Below, one piece after another: positions 27,204 to 36,775 of a stretch of DNA of 64,000 nt. The stretch is from Candidozyma auris. Lineage: Eukaryota; Ascomycota; Pichiomycetes; Serinales; Metschnikowiaceae. The notes beneath the pieces were generated by a model that worked only from the letters and a program-made list of their open reading frames with translations, did not search any database and was not told the DNA's origin. Every line of letters starts with the position of its first letter. The stretch's first letter is position 1. Both the position numbers and the translations under genes were made by a program. The stretch spans positions 1,860,001-1,924,000 of the forward strand of contig NC_072812.1 in NCBI RefSeq assembly GCF_003013715.1, read 5' to 3'.

Positions 27204-27941
27204 ATGATAAATAAATATGGGGCCGACCCATTGCAAACAGTAAAGTTTTTTCGCTGCGATCCCAAGAATAAAAAAGCCCTAATCTTCATACATGGTGGCG
27301 CCTGGAGAGATCCCAATAACACATACGATGATTTTCAGGATCTCATAGAGCAGTTACCTGACGCCAATGTCAACATGATTGGTATCAACTACAGATTGTC
27401 GCCAGAAGTGAAGCACCCTGCTCATTTAAGCGACGTTATAGATGCACTTTTATTCTTAAAAGAGAAATTCAATGTTGTTGATGTCTCGTTGGTAGGCCAT
27501 TCAGTTGGGGCAACACTTATACTTCAATTGCTAACTTACAGACATTGCATTCCCACAGTGAGGCTTCTCGATATTCGAATTGAGACTGTTTACTTTATCG
27601 ATGGTATTTATGACATTGCTGACCTCATAGAGGAGTACGGTGCTGATTATAAGCTGTTCGTAGATGCCGCCTTCTCCAGTATACAAGACTACACCACAGC
27701 TACCGCTTTACGAGGACCCCTCAGTGAAGTGCCCTTCGATTTTGAAGTAAAAAATCTTTATCTTCTACATTCACTTGAGGATGAGTTACTATCAGAAAGA
27801 CAACTGGATCTCTTTGCACGATTCTTGAAGAGTAAAGGGCTCCATTTTTTTGACTTGAGAGGCAAGTGGGGTAAACATGAACAGGTGTACAGAAGAAACG
27901 AGATTGCCGAGATTATCAGGGAATACAGCCTCAATCAATGA
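27204..27941 (+). CDS. BNA7: Kynurenine formamidase (arylformamidase)
   Basis: This 245-residue alpha/beta hydrolase hydrolyses N-formylkynurenine to kynurenine, the second step of de novo NAD synthesis from tryptophan. The oxyanion motif HGGAW (residues 30-34) and nucleophile elbow GHSVG (98-102, Ser100) are those of the family. The C-terminal histidine is probably in GKWGKHEQVYRR, with an aspartate or glutamate in LHSLEDELLS. The length is close to S. cerevisiae Bna7 (261). It is cytosolic, with no signal sequence. The plus-strand TIF35 gene begins 195 bp after its stop. Confidence 0.86.
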   Translation: MINKYGADPLQTVKFFRCDPKNKKALIFIHGGAWRDPNNTYDDFQDLIEQLPDANVNMIGINYRLSPEVKHPAHLSDVIDALLFLKEKFNVVDVSLVGHSVGATLILQLLTYRHCIPTVRLLDIRIETVYFIDGIYDIADLIEEYGADYKLFVDAAFSSIQDYTTATALRGPLSEVPFDFEVKNLYLLHSLEDELLSERQLDLFARFLKSKGLHFFDLRGKWGKHEQVYRRNEIAEIIREYSLNQ

Positions 27942-28136
27942 TTGCAAACACAGATTCTTTGAGAGCTCAACTTCGATGACTTTTGTCACCTTTGATCTTA
28001 GTGTAAGGCTGGTTGCAAAAAGCGTTGAGGCGAACCATGCTCTGTAGCGCGGTCGTGCAGACTGCACTAAAATTTTTCGCTCTACTCAAACAAGCACTCC
28101 TTAGGCATCGATAGATTTTCGTAAACCAAAAGCATT

Positions 28137-28928
28137 ATGTTTCAATCATGGGCAGATGCAGAGGATGATATTCCCGTTCCAGAGATAACCACCAACCCAG
28201 ATGGCACTAAGACGGTGGTGAGTTATAGACTCAACGCCAAGGGTCAGAAAGTGAAAATTACACAGAAGATCAAAGAGGTGAAGGTGAAGGAAAGAGTACA
28301 CCCATCGATAGCAGTTCGCCGAGGATGGGCCAAATTCGGGAAGGAAAAACATACGCCTCCTGGCCCAGACACGAGAACTACCCAGTTGGGTGAAAAGATT
28401 GAGTTGAAGCTCGGAGCCTCCTGGAAAGAGCTCGAGAAGAAAGAAGAGGAAGAGAAAATGGAACAGAAGGTCAACTTGGTCAGCACGCAAAGACTCACAT
28501 GTAGAACATGTGGTGGAGACCATTTCACTTCCAAGTGTCCATTTAAAGACATCCTTGGTGCAGAGACGGCAGCACCCGGCGGCGGAGGAGCTACTCCCGA
28601 GCCAGTGGAGTCTTCGAAATACGTACCTGTGCACAAGAGAGAAGGTGCTCCAAGCAGAGAAGCCAGAGACGATTCATGTACATTGAGAATTTCGCAATTG
28701 AACACGATTGTGGACGAGCAAATGTTGAGAGAGGAGTTGCTTGGCAAGTACGGCCCATTGCAGAGATGTTCGCTCATTAGAAACAGGGAAACAGGAGAGT
28801 CCAAGGGTTTTGCTTACGTGACGTTTGCCACGGAGCTGCTTGCACAGAGAGCGTTGGACGAGTTGAACGGCAAGGGCTACTACTCGTTGATTTTGCGTTT
28901 GGAGTGGTCGAAGAAGAAGAAGACCTAG
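28137..28928 (+). CDS. TIF35: Translation initiation factor eIF3 subunit g
   Basis: This 263-residue protein is eIF3g, a core eIF3 subunit that helps scanning and reinitiation on the small ribosomal subunit. The N-terminal eIF3g domain covers ~1-115 (SWADAEDD; VVSYRLNAKGQKVKIT). A zinc knuckle follows, CRTCGGDHFTSKCP (~123-136). A C-terminal RRM spans ~180-260, with RNP2 LRISQLN and RNP1 KGFAYVTF, ending SLILRLEWSKKKK. The length matches S. cerevisiae Tif35 (274) and the domain order is identical. Confidence 0.93.
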   Translation: MFQSWADAEDDIPVPEITTNPDGTKTVVSYRLNAKGQKVKITQKIKEVKVKERVHPSIAVRRGWAKFGKEKHTPPGPDTRTTQLGEKIELKLGASWKELEKKEEEEKMEQKVNLVSTQRLTCRTCGGDHFTSKCPFKDILGAETAAPGGGGATPEPVESSKYVPVHKREGAPSREARDDSCTLRISQLNTIVDEQMLREELLGKYGPLQRCSLIRNRETGESKGFAYVTFATELLAQRALDELNGKGYYSLILRLEWSKKKKT

Positions 28929-30059
28929 GTCACATGTATAGCATAGGGCATTTAGCGACGGGGTGTCGGGAAAGGCGCAACAGGTCAAATAATATTAGCA
29001 AAATTGGAGCCAGCGTAGTTGAGAAATTTGCCAGACTGAAGTGATGTATGATGTGTAATTTTGCAGCCATTTCGCGGAAAATTTGTGAACGGTGCTCAAA
29101 AGCATGTTAGCGGAAGACCGAAATATATTAGAACGTGGAAGCAAAGGTGGGGGAACTTGATTGATTGAATAACGAAAGAGGCAATCTTCACTGTACGTGG
29201 TGAGCAGATAGGCGAAAGGCGCCAAGCAAAAGTACCTTCAAGCGAAGCGCAAGCCTATTCACACCTTGCGGATGATAAACCCGAAACGGTAGTAACGCCT
29301 TCTTGAGGGCACCCACATTGACAGCATGTGGCGAACTATGCACCCTGTCACCACCAGTCACAACTTTTGTCTGACACAAAAACACAAACTTCAGTAAAGA
29401 ATATAAATGGAAGAAAAGTTGACTGGCTAATGAAATCAGCTGTATCTTTTTCTTGCCAGGGTCAATTGCGAAACACTGCTTGTCATAATTAGTGCACCGT
29501 CCAGGCTTGCGCTTCGCACAAGTGACTTCGTCAGCCTATTTGCAGCCACTCTCCAGCGAGCCAACGGAACCGGAACCAACGGAACTTAACTGATGCACAT
29601 TCCATGACAAATCTCAGGGTATTGCTGCTCAAATACATTGGCAATTGAGGATACTTACATCTCGGAAGACTCTTGTGATTCTGATTGTGTAGCAACCGCA
29701 TGCGCTGTTGGAGCATCGCTCCCGGACGGTGGAAATTTAGCGGCCTTGGGATAAGAGTAAGTGAATGGGGACTTATGCTCCGATGCTAATGGGCGAACCG
29801 TTAGTCGGTGGGTTTTGGTGGGAGAGTGTAACCCGAGAGTTGCCTCCTTTTTCTTCTTTTTTTTTTTTTTTTTCTCACTTCTGGTTCTCTTTTGTAGCAC
29901 CCCGGGCTCACTCTAGAGCCTAGAGAGTACTCCGGTATATCAGTGGCTTGCGCACATTCAAGACGCTTTTCCTGAAATAGACTACTTGAGATAGAAGGCA
30001 CCAAAAGGAGAGGACGCTTTATTATTCAACAGGCAATTACTGGGATATTGTATTCTGGC
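28929..30059. other. Intergenic 1.1 kb before the WD-repeat gene
   Basis: This spacer has only small ORFs without similarity. It contains a T-rich tract (about 29848-29874) and a 15-bp-period direct repeat, CCAACGGAAC at 29561-29570 and 29576-29585. I see no tRNA or snoRNA that I can support. Confidence 0.45.
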
Positions 30060-32663
30060 ATGTCAAAAAACGAACTGGGGGGCAAGAAACGTATCTTGTC
30101 GAAGATCTTTCGCAAGAAGTCCCACTCGTCGGGGCCGCCTTCTCCATCCTCAACCTCAACGGCCTTCTCCAGTGACACCAAGTTCTCGCTGCCTCGCAGT
30201 TCACGAGCCATTGCCAGGCACTCGAGTATCAAGAGCGGGAACGGCGACACGGGCGTCTACCTCGACGATGATACGGCCTCAATCTTCAACCACGCTGACC
30301 AGCTGGTCGAGGATCTCAGCCTGCATTTCCTGAATGACGTCCTTTCCGATTACACCTTGGACGACTACCACGATGACGACTTCGATAAAAGTGGAGAGCA
30401 AGCATTCCCCGTTGACGAGGAAGAAAACACCAATGCTCCGTGGGCAGGGCTCACGTACGAGTCGTTGATTTTTCCGAAACGCTTGAAGATCAACAAGCGC
30501 AGCAATAAGAGTCCCCGGATGCTCAATAATTTATTCTTGGCTCAGGAACTTCGCTGTGGCGACAAGGATAGCCTTGTTGGAGAGCAAGAAAGCGATGTCA
30601 GCAGTGTGGACTTTTCGGAAGATACTTCTGCTCTCTCCGATCATGATATTAGCTCATCAATGAGGAGTCATGAAATATTGGTGATGGAGTTCAGTCGGGA
30701 TGGCAAGTACTTGGCTGCCGCTGGCAGAGATAGCAAAATCTATATTTGGCACATAATTTCATCGCCTTTGAGCAGACTACAATACAAGAGTCGTGAAGCG
30801 GCTGCTGCCGCTAGCCGTGACGCAGACTCTAGTAAGCTGAAAGCTTTCCCTTATGCTCCGGTATTTCAGCAAAGGCCTGTTCGCATTTTCGAGGGCCATA
30901 CCAAATCTATTTTAACTTTGGATTGGAGCAAAAACAACTTCCTTATATCCGGGTCGATGGATCAGACGGTAAAGCTCTGGAATGTCGAGCGCCCCGACTG
31001 TCTTCAAACATTCCAGCACGATGACTTCGTGACCGCTGTGAAATTTCATCCGACCGATGATCGATTCTTCCTAAGCGGTTGCCTTGATAACCAGGTTCGC
31101 TTGTGGTCTATCCTTGAACTGGCCGTGGCTTATAGCCGCAACCTTGGCAATGAAGTGTTGATTACAGCATTGGCGTTCACCCCTCTAGGAAATCATTGTA
31201 TTGTTGGGGGATTCAATGGCTCTCTTTTTGGACTCGAAACCCATGGTCTCCACGTGCAGCACAGAGTCGAAATTAAAGACAGATCTATCACAAACCCATT
31301 CCATCATAAACATGGCTACAAAATCACGGGAATTAAAGTCTTCGAGAACGATGCCGCTCCAGATGCTGCCAGTACTCTGCTTTCAAGATACAACTTGCTA
31401 ATAACCACCAACGACTCAAAGACTAGATTAATTGACATGCAACAGGCCAGATTACTCACAAGATTTAAAGGTGCAACCAACACGAGTTCGTCGATTGTGG
31501 CGTCTTTAAGTGATGATAACCGCTACATCATTTGTGGTTCGGAGGACCATTGGTGCTATGTGTGGGAGAATAATAATTCCATTATCAATAACAAGCTAAG
31601 AATAGCTCTCAAGGAGCTTTACAAAGAGGGAAAGCAGCAAGTCAATCATACCCACAGAATGCTCACAAAACTTCTTCATGACAATAAGCTTTGGAAGAAA
31701 CTCAGCTTGCAACGATTTCTTGAGGACAGCAATGGCCAAAACTACATTGCCAACGAAAATAATTCTTATTCGTGTTTCCATGCTCATCATACTAAGGTGA
31801 ACTGTGCTCTCTTTGCGCCTCAAGATACACGCCGCCTCCTAGCTTTTTCCGATGATATTATATATGATCTCGTTAAAAGAGCGCCACAACTTGATGAGTA
31901 TGGTATCCTCGGTTCTCGAAAAAAGGAATTGAAGTACTCAGAGACAACGGGCCTTGACGCTGGTCATATTATTGTCACCTGTGATCAAACAGGTGTCATC
32001 AAAGTATTCCGTCAGGACTCGGCATACCATATCAGGCGTGCTTTAGTGGATTTCAGAAAGGAGTCCAAGTCGAAGTGTTCTGAATCTATTCTAAATAAGG
32101 ATAATCTCAAAATTGATCTTAGTGGTCTAAACATGAGGTCCATCAAGACAAGAAGTCGCAGTCCTGGCTTAGAGTATCCACCCTCAATCAAGTCGAAATT
32201 CCTGAACCAATTGCGTCATAGGAGTACTTTCTCAACATCCCCAGGAGGTGGTACTCTTGGGGCCACCAGAACTTCTTCATCCAGAACTGTTCTTCAGGGC
32301 CAATCGCCGCCTGAAGTCGTTACTGCAAGTTCGCAAATTAGCATGAAGCGCATGCCAAGGTCTAACGATTTTCATTCCAATTACGTTACTTTGCCGCTGC
32401 AAATTCACGATAATGAAGATGATCTCAGCTTAAGTGATCGCCTGATTTTGAGCAAGGAGGACGTCTTGACTCCAAGGTCTATGTCATTGACAAACGGGGC
32501 GGTAGAGGAAAAAGATGCTTCTTTCATTGCTAATGCCTCCGGTCGTCAGCAATCTGTTCCCCAATTGATGACTACAGCCCCCACAGATGCTTCTTTAGGT
32601 ATGCCGGAAGCCACTCAGATTCACGCCCGAGAAAAGAACGGGGCCGAGAGAGGTAGAGCCTGA
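30060..32663 (+). CDS. WD-repeat protein, DGR2/LAF1 (WDR44-like) family
   Basis: This 867-residue protein has a basic N-terminus (KKRILSKIFRKKSHSS), an acidic linker and a beta-propeller from ~200 to ~660. WD units are visible as HEILVMEFSRDGKYLAAAGRDSKIYIW, GHTKSILTLDWSKNNF...VKLWN, DDFVTAVKFHP...VRLWS and DDNRYIICGSEDHWCYVWE. The layout matches yeast Dgr2 and Laf1 (YMR102C), relatives of the Rab11-binding protein WDR44. Laf1 has been linked to sterol transport contacts; its role here is unknown. The Ser-rich C-terminus looks like a phosphorylated tail. The start is the ATG at 30060; the four codons upstream begin with TTG. Confidence 0.78.
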   Translation: MSKNELGGKKRILSKIFRKKSHSSGPPSPSSTSTAFSSDTKFSLPRSSRAIARHSSIKSGNGDTGVYLDDDTASIFNHADQLVEDLSLHFLNDVLSDYTLDDYHDDDFDKSGEQAFPVDEEENTNAPWAGLTYESLIFPKRLKINKRSNKSPRMLNNLFLAQELRCGDKDSLVGEQESDVSSVDFSEDTSALSDHDISSSMRSHEILVMEFSRDGKYLAAAGRDSKIYIWHIISSPLSRLQYKSREAAAAASRDADSSKLKAFPYAPVFQQRPVRIFEGHTKSILTLDWSKNNFLISGSMDQTVKLWNVERPDCLQTFQHDDFVTAVKFHPTDDRFFLSGCLDNQVRLWSILELAVAYSRNLGNEVLITALAFTPLGNHCIVGGFNGSLFGLETHGLHVQHRVEIKDRSITNPFHHKHGYKITGIKVFENDAAPDAASTLLSRYNLLITTNDSKTRLIDMQQARLLTRFKGATNTSSSIVASLSDDNRYIICGSEDHWCYVWENNNSIINNKLRIALKELYKEGKQQVNHTHRMLTKLLHDNKLWKKLSLQRFLEDSNGQNYIANENNSYSCFHAHHTKVNCALFAPQDTRRLLAFSDDIIYDLVKRAPQLDEYGILGSRKKELKYSETTGLDAGHIIVTCDQTGVIKVFRQDSAYHIRRALVDFRKESKSKCSESILNKDNLKIDLSGLNMRSIKTRSRSPGLEYPPSIKSKFLNQLRHRSTFSTSPGGGTLGATRTSSSRTVLQGQSPPEVVTASSQISMKRMPRSNDFHSNYVTLPLQIHDNEDDLSLSDRLILSKEDVLTPRSMSLTNGAVEEKDASFIANASGRQQSVPQLMTTAPTDASLGMPEATQIHAREKNGAERGRA

Positions 32664-32690
32664 TAATCTTATTTATATGTATTAACGATA

Positions 32691-35600
32691 TCATGAGACA
32701 AGTGCAATACTTTCTTGTGTAGTTGTCTGCTTTTGAGCCATATCTTGGGTGATAGTTCGCCGTCCTTCTGTAGCGGAGGATGGGGCCGTGAGCAATGTGA
32801 TTATGCTTTCAAATACTTGTCCAAGCCTGTCGCTATTGAGTTTCAAGCGGTCTGAACACCTCAGAGTAAATGCATTTGACTTTAAAAGCCCAATAAGCTT
32901 CATTGTGTACAGCGAAAGATCTTTTTCTTGATTCCAAATCTCTTGCTCGAGCTTGCGTTTCTTCAGAGCTGCCCTTGCCTCTGCGAGAGCCTCCACTTCC
33001 GCGGCTTCCTTAGCAGCTTTAAGATCATCAATGGATTCATCATCATCACTAGAATCGAAATGAGTTTCAATTTGGGTGGGATAAACGATTTCTTCGTCCC
33101 CCAATTCAAATGCAAATTCCTCGAAGTTGACGTTTTCATTTTCCGCTCTTTCCAATGTTACGCCCAAAAGGTTAGCGAGTTTAGTTTCCTTCGTCAAAAA
33201 AACATTCATCAAAGCTTCTTCCAAAACGTCAGGAACATGGTCCGATGAAAAATTCCCTAGTTTGTTATCATCAGAAAACATTGCGTCGTAGCCTCTAAAT
33301 CGGTTTGACAATTTTGTACGGTCATGAAATACCCTCAAAGATGTGATCAAATCAATCAATATTGATCCAAAGGTGAAGAAAAAATCTGATAATTCCATCT
33401 TTAAAGATTTGGTCGCCTTTTCCAAACTCTTGTCTCCAAAAATCACACCATTCAAAGAAACAAATGTTGCAACTAGATGCCGAATGATACTGCAAATATC
33501 ATCCAAGTATACCTCAACATTTATGGTATCAGATGTGCCGTCGTTCAACGCATACATGAGGTCTTCAAGTTTCCAACAGAGATTAATAAGGGCGAAATCC
33601 ATAAGAGATTTCCATGCCTGTCTGACACTGTTTATCACCTTAGATAAATTCCTGGGCCACATGCTGACAAGGGCGTCAAAGTTAATCTTCGATAATAGCT
33701 TGACAGAGAGCTGTTCCAAAACGCTTGCAGGACCATCCAAGACTGGTTCCCCCACGAATTTGATAATATTAACAACGTCACCAATTAAATTGAGTTTGGC
33801 GATTGGATTAGACAATTCTATAAGCGAGTTGCAAAGATCCTTTTGATCACTTGTAAAAGGATCATCGTGCTCGCTATCACTATTAAAAGCATCATAGGTA
33901 GATGTCTTTATACTCAAAATCTCTTCAATCTCAGTCAGAAGAGCGAGGCACGAGTCTTCTACTTTGAGATATATGTTAGGGTTGATATTTTGACTAGAGC
34001 CTTCGCGATGTTCATCAGCGGGTGACCCTAGAAGAAGCAGGAAATACTGACTGTAGAGCTTTTGAATTTCATCAGTTACTTCCTGACATTCGAGGAAGTA
34101 TTGGAGGACATTTGTGTGCAACTGATTATATGCGTCGAGGCTAGAAGAGCTCTCAAACGTCATTTGTATTGGCACCGAGCGGTACAAAAGAAGCTCATTC
34201 CACAACTGCAAGAATGGTGGGTAAATTTTGTGAGACTTACTCAGGATGCTCTCTATGCTTCGTAAATGACAGGTGAGTTTAGACAAGAAAAAAGTAGGAG
34301 AAACTTTCGAGGCCTCAAAGCCTTTCTGTTTTGAATTCAAAAAGCAACGAACGCAGCCTAACAAAAAAGATACGAGAAAGCATTGCCCATCGACAGATAA
34401 TTCGAGAAAACGGGAAAATGAGTTCTGCTCCTCTTTCAATACCCCAAGTTCCTCAAAATTGACACCAGACGTGTCAAGAATCAAATATTGCACAATCACC
34501 TCCCACTTACTCACGTAATTCTGCAACGTAAAGATGTCTCTGAAAATCGCCTCAACAAGCTGCCATGACCCGATCGTGGCGTCAGTTGCAGAGTTGGTAT
34601 CCCTTTTTGCTAAGTGATCTTCAAGTGACTTCATTAGAAAATTTATAAGAACCTTGAGCTTCAAAAATCCCCTCACCCTCTCTTCATCGGCTTTGGATCG
34701 ACCATCTTTCGAGCACTTCGAATCGAAAAACATTGTATAGGTCGAGTCGGCACCATGAATGCAAACCAAAGTGATAAATTTGCTTATCTCGGACTTCAAT
34801 TTGTTGCTAACGGGCTTTTGATTGAGGTGCAGCTCTGTGAGGTAGAATACGTAGGAGCAAATCTGGGCCGTGTCTTTTTCTTGAAGGAATCCAACTTTAA
34901 AAAGCTCTGAGTAGATTGCGAATAGATTTATCTTTATGCTAACCACACTTTCTTTCCAAATCATATTTATGAGCTGTGGTTGGAAACGTTTTGTGAATTT
35001 CCTGAAGTTGGATGTCATATTCTCTAGAGAGCCTTGCAGCGACTTGTAAAGTCTACAAAGAAATTTCACCACTTCTTCCCTCACGTTATCGGTGGGATCT
35101 GACAAGAGCCAGCCAAAGTATCGAAGATAGGTGGATTTAAGAAAGTAGGATGGATACGCCATCACCCATTCACCGAGCGCTCTCAAGCATTCTACTCTGA
35201 TAGCACTGTCAATATCCCTAAAGCGATGAACGAAGACACCTTTTGTGATATCGTCCAAATACTCTTCGATGGTGGATTGCCTGAATTCTGTTACCTCCAC
35301 ATTCCTCCTAAGAGTTTGCACCTTTTGGTCGTGAGCAATTGCCCTCTTCTTTGACTTCTTGATACTTATAGCATTGCTAAGTTGGCGCTGCTGTCTATCA
35401 AGTGAAACCTCAAGGGAGGCAGCTTGCTGACAAAGTTGTGTTTGTATCGCCAAAAGAGCCACAGTGCCCACATATCTGAATGGGCGCAACTTGCTCGTGC
35501 TAAGGGAGATGAACCATGCAAGTATGGAAGTCATAAATTCGGAAGCTAACACTGATTGATCATCATCCATGGATTCTTTGTATAAGCATCCAGTTTCATG

Positions 35601-36122
35601 TGCATAGAAAATGACCTCCCCAAAAAAGTCTCGAAAGTTTTTGTGGAAATGCTTTATTTCCTTGTTTGTTGAAGCGATAGGATATTCATGAGACTTTTGC
35701 TTCTCGAAATGAATACTTAGTTCATTCACAGTGGCTGCTGCAGAATCCAGGCTGATCATATCATGGGGCTGAGCAAGAATCTTGCAACCGACTGCTCTGA
35801 GGAGTAGATTGAATAAGTTGGTGAATGCATCCACTCTTGAAAGCTCTGCGTCTAGTATATATGACTCAACCCATTCAAGGGCCAACTCTGACACCGCAAC
35901 CACAGGGCTCGATAGAGCCTTGAATAGGTCATTTTCTTCATCATTGACTGGTGCAGATAAACGACTCTTTCTCAGCACATTTGCTATTTTGTGGGGCCTC
36001 TCCTCCTCTTCCAGATCTGAGTACGAATCTTCAGCTCCATCGAATTCCGAGTCTGAAGAAGCCGCCTCTTTAATAATGGAAGATGCTTTTCTGGCGCGTT
36101 TAGATCTGGTGGCGACTACCAT
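32691..36122 (-). CDS. IRR1: Cohesin subunit SCC3 (IRR1, STAG family)
   Basis: This protein of about 1143 residues is the HEAT-repeat cohesin subunit that binds DNA and Scc1 and loads cohesin on chromosomes. The STAG block is at ~180-240 (SLSTSKLRPFRYVGTVALLA) and is followed by the stromalin conserved domain (VHRFRDIDSAIRVECLRALG, YLRYFGWLLSDPTDNVREEV). Acidic stretches flank both ends. The length matches S. cerevisiae Scc3 (1150). I prefer the ATG at 36120-36122, giving the basic start MVVATRSKRARK, which resembles the S. cerevisiae N-terminus. An in-frame ATG 32 codons upstream (36218) is possible. The promoter is shared with divergent RSC8. Confidence 0.9.
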   Translation of the reverse strand: MVVATRSKRARKASSIIKEAASSDSEFDGAEDSYSDLEEEERPHKIANVLRKSRLSAPVNDEENDLFKALSSPVVAVSELALEWVESYILDAELSRVDAFTNLFNLLLRAVGCKILAQPHDMISLDSAAATVNELSIHFEKQKSHEYPIASTNKEIKHFHKNFRDFFGEVIFYAHETGCLYKESMDDDQSVLASEFMTSILAWFISLSTSKLRPFRYVGTVALLAIQTQLCQQAASLEVSLDRQQRQLSNAISIKKSKKRAIAHDQKVQTLRRNVEVTEFRQSTIEEYLDDITKGVFVHRFRDIDSAIRVECLRALGEWVMAYPSYFLKSTYLRYFGWLLSDPTDNVREEVVKFLCRLYKSLQGSLENMTSNFRKFTKRFQPQLINMIWKESVVSIKINLFAIYSELFKVGFLQEKDTAQICSYVFYLTELHLNQKPVSNKLKSEISKFITLVCIHGADSTYTMFFDSKCSKDGRSKADEERVRGFLKLKVLINFLMKSLEDHLAKRDTNSATDATIGSWQLVEAIFRDIFTLQNYVSKWEVIVQYLILDTSGVNFEELGVLKEEQNSFSRFLELSVDGQCFLVSFLLGCVRCFLNSKQKGFEASKVSPTFFLSKLTCHLRSIESILSKSHKIYPPFLQLWNELLLYRSVPIQMTFESSSSLDAYNQLHTNVLQYFLECQEVTDEIQKLYSQYFLLLLGSPADEHREGSSQNINPNIYLKVEDSCLALLTEIEEILSIKTSTYDAFNSDSEHDDPFTSDQKDLCNSLIELSNPIAKLNLIGDVVNIIKFVGEPVLDGPASVLEQLSVKLLSKINFDALVSMWPRNLSKVINSVRQAWKSLMDFALINLCWKLEDLMYALNDGTSDTINVEVYLDDICSIIRHLVATFVSLNGVIFGDKSLEKATKSLKMELSDFFFTFGSILIDLITSLRVFHDRTKLSNRFRGYDAMFSDDNKLGNFSSDHVPDVLEEALMNVFLTKETKLANLLGVTLERAENENVNFEEFAFELGDEEIVYPTQIETHFDSSDDDESIDDLKAAKEAAEVEALAEARAALKKRKLEQEIWNQEKDLSLYTMKLIGLLKSNAFTLRCSDRLKLNSDRLGQVFESIITLLTAPSSATEGRRTITQDMAQKQTTTQESIALVS

Positions 36123-36775
36123 GTCCAGGTGACTGTAGGTATGAGTATCTGTGGTATCAACAAAATAGTAAACAAAAGTACGCGTTTCGTCGCACCCACT
36201 CCGCTGTAGTTGCGACATTTTTGCAGCCAGATTAGGAGCGACACCAAACGAAAGGCCGTCTACTTATGCATCAGAAAGAAAAGGAAAAGATGTGCTTTGA
36301 AGGGCTTTTGCGAAATGGAAATCTGTTCATGATAGGGGCCATTGGAACTTGAATCTCGAGTAAGCCATTTGTACTCGAGAAAGACAATCAAAAGATTGAA
36401 AAATCAGATTACAGAGAAAGAACATAACTTGATACGGCTGAAAGAGTGGAGCATTTCACATATGTTTTGCCGAACTTAGTATTCGGTGCACCGGTATTGT
36501 TGTAGTAGCACATAGTCTGTGAGCATCAATCAGAGTGCGATGTATGTCACATGTGAACAAGTACGAAACACAAGAATTACATAAAGGAGAGTCGGAAAAG
36601 CAAAGAATGGACAAATCACACTTTTAATCCATCTTGGCTCTTTAACGGCCTATATTCTGCGTATCCTTTTCACTGGCTTGTGTCGTGTCTCAGCAAAGTC
36701 GTGCGGGCACAAAAATCCTACCGAGCTAAACAAGTCGTTTTGGCTTTTCTCCAATAACTACAACCCTTGTACAAT
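36123..36775. promoter_or_regulatory. Divergent promoter region SCC3 / RSC8
   Basis: This 653 bp region separates two divergent chromosome-biology genes. It contains a 10-bp palindrome CGGTGCACCG (36484-36493), a CGG-N4-CCG arrangement as used by Leu3-type factors, which may be chance. I see no RNA gene. Confidence 0.5.

Noticed and set aside
28146..28634. 162-codon ORF antisense to TIF35
   Set aside because: Cys/Leu/Phe-rich translation typical of antisense to a charged protein; TIF35 is well supported.
36123..36218. 32-codon N-terminal extension of SCC3
   Set aside because: An ATG exists at 36218, but the shorter start gives the basic N-terminus expected for SCC3. Kept as an alternative only.
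36484..36493. CGGTGCACCG as a Leu3-type site in the SCC3/RSC8 promoter
   Set aside because: It is a single short palindrome, neither gene is in amino acid metabolism, and chance occurrence is plausible.
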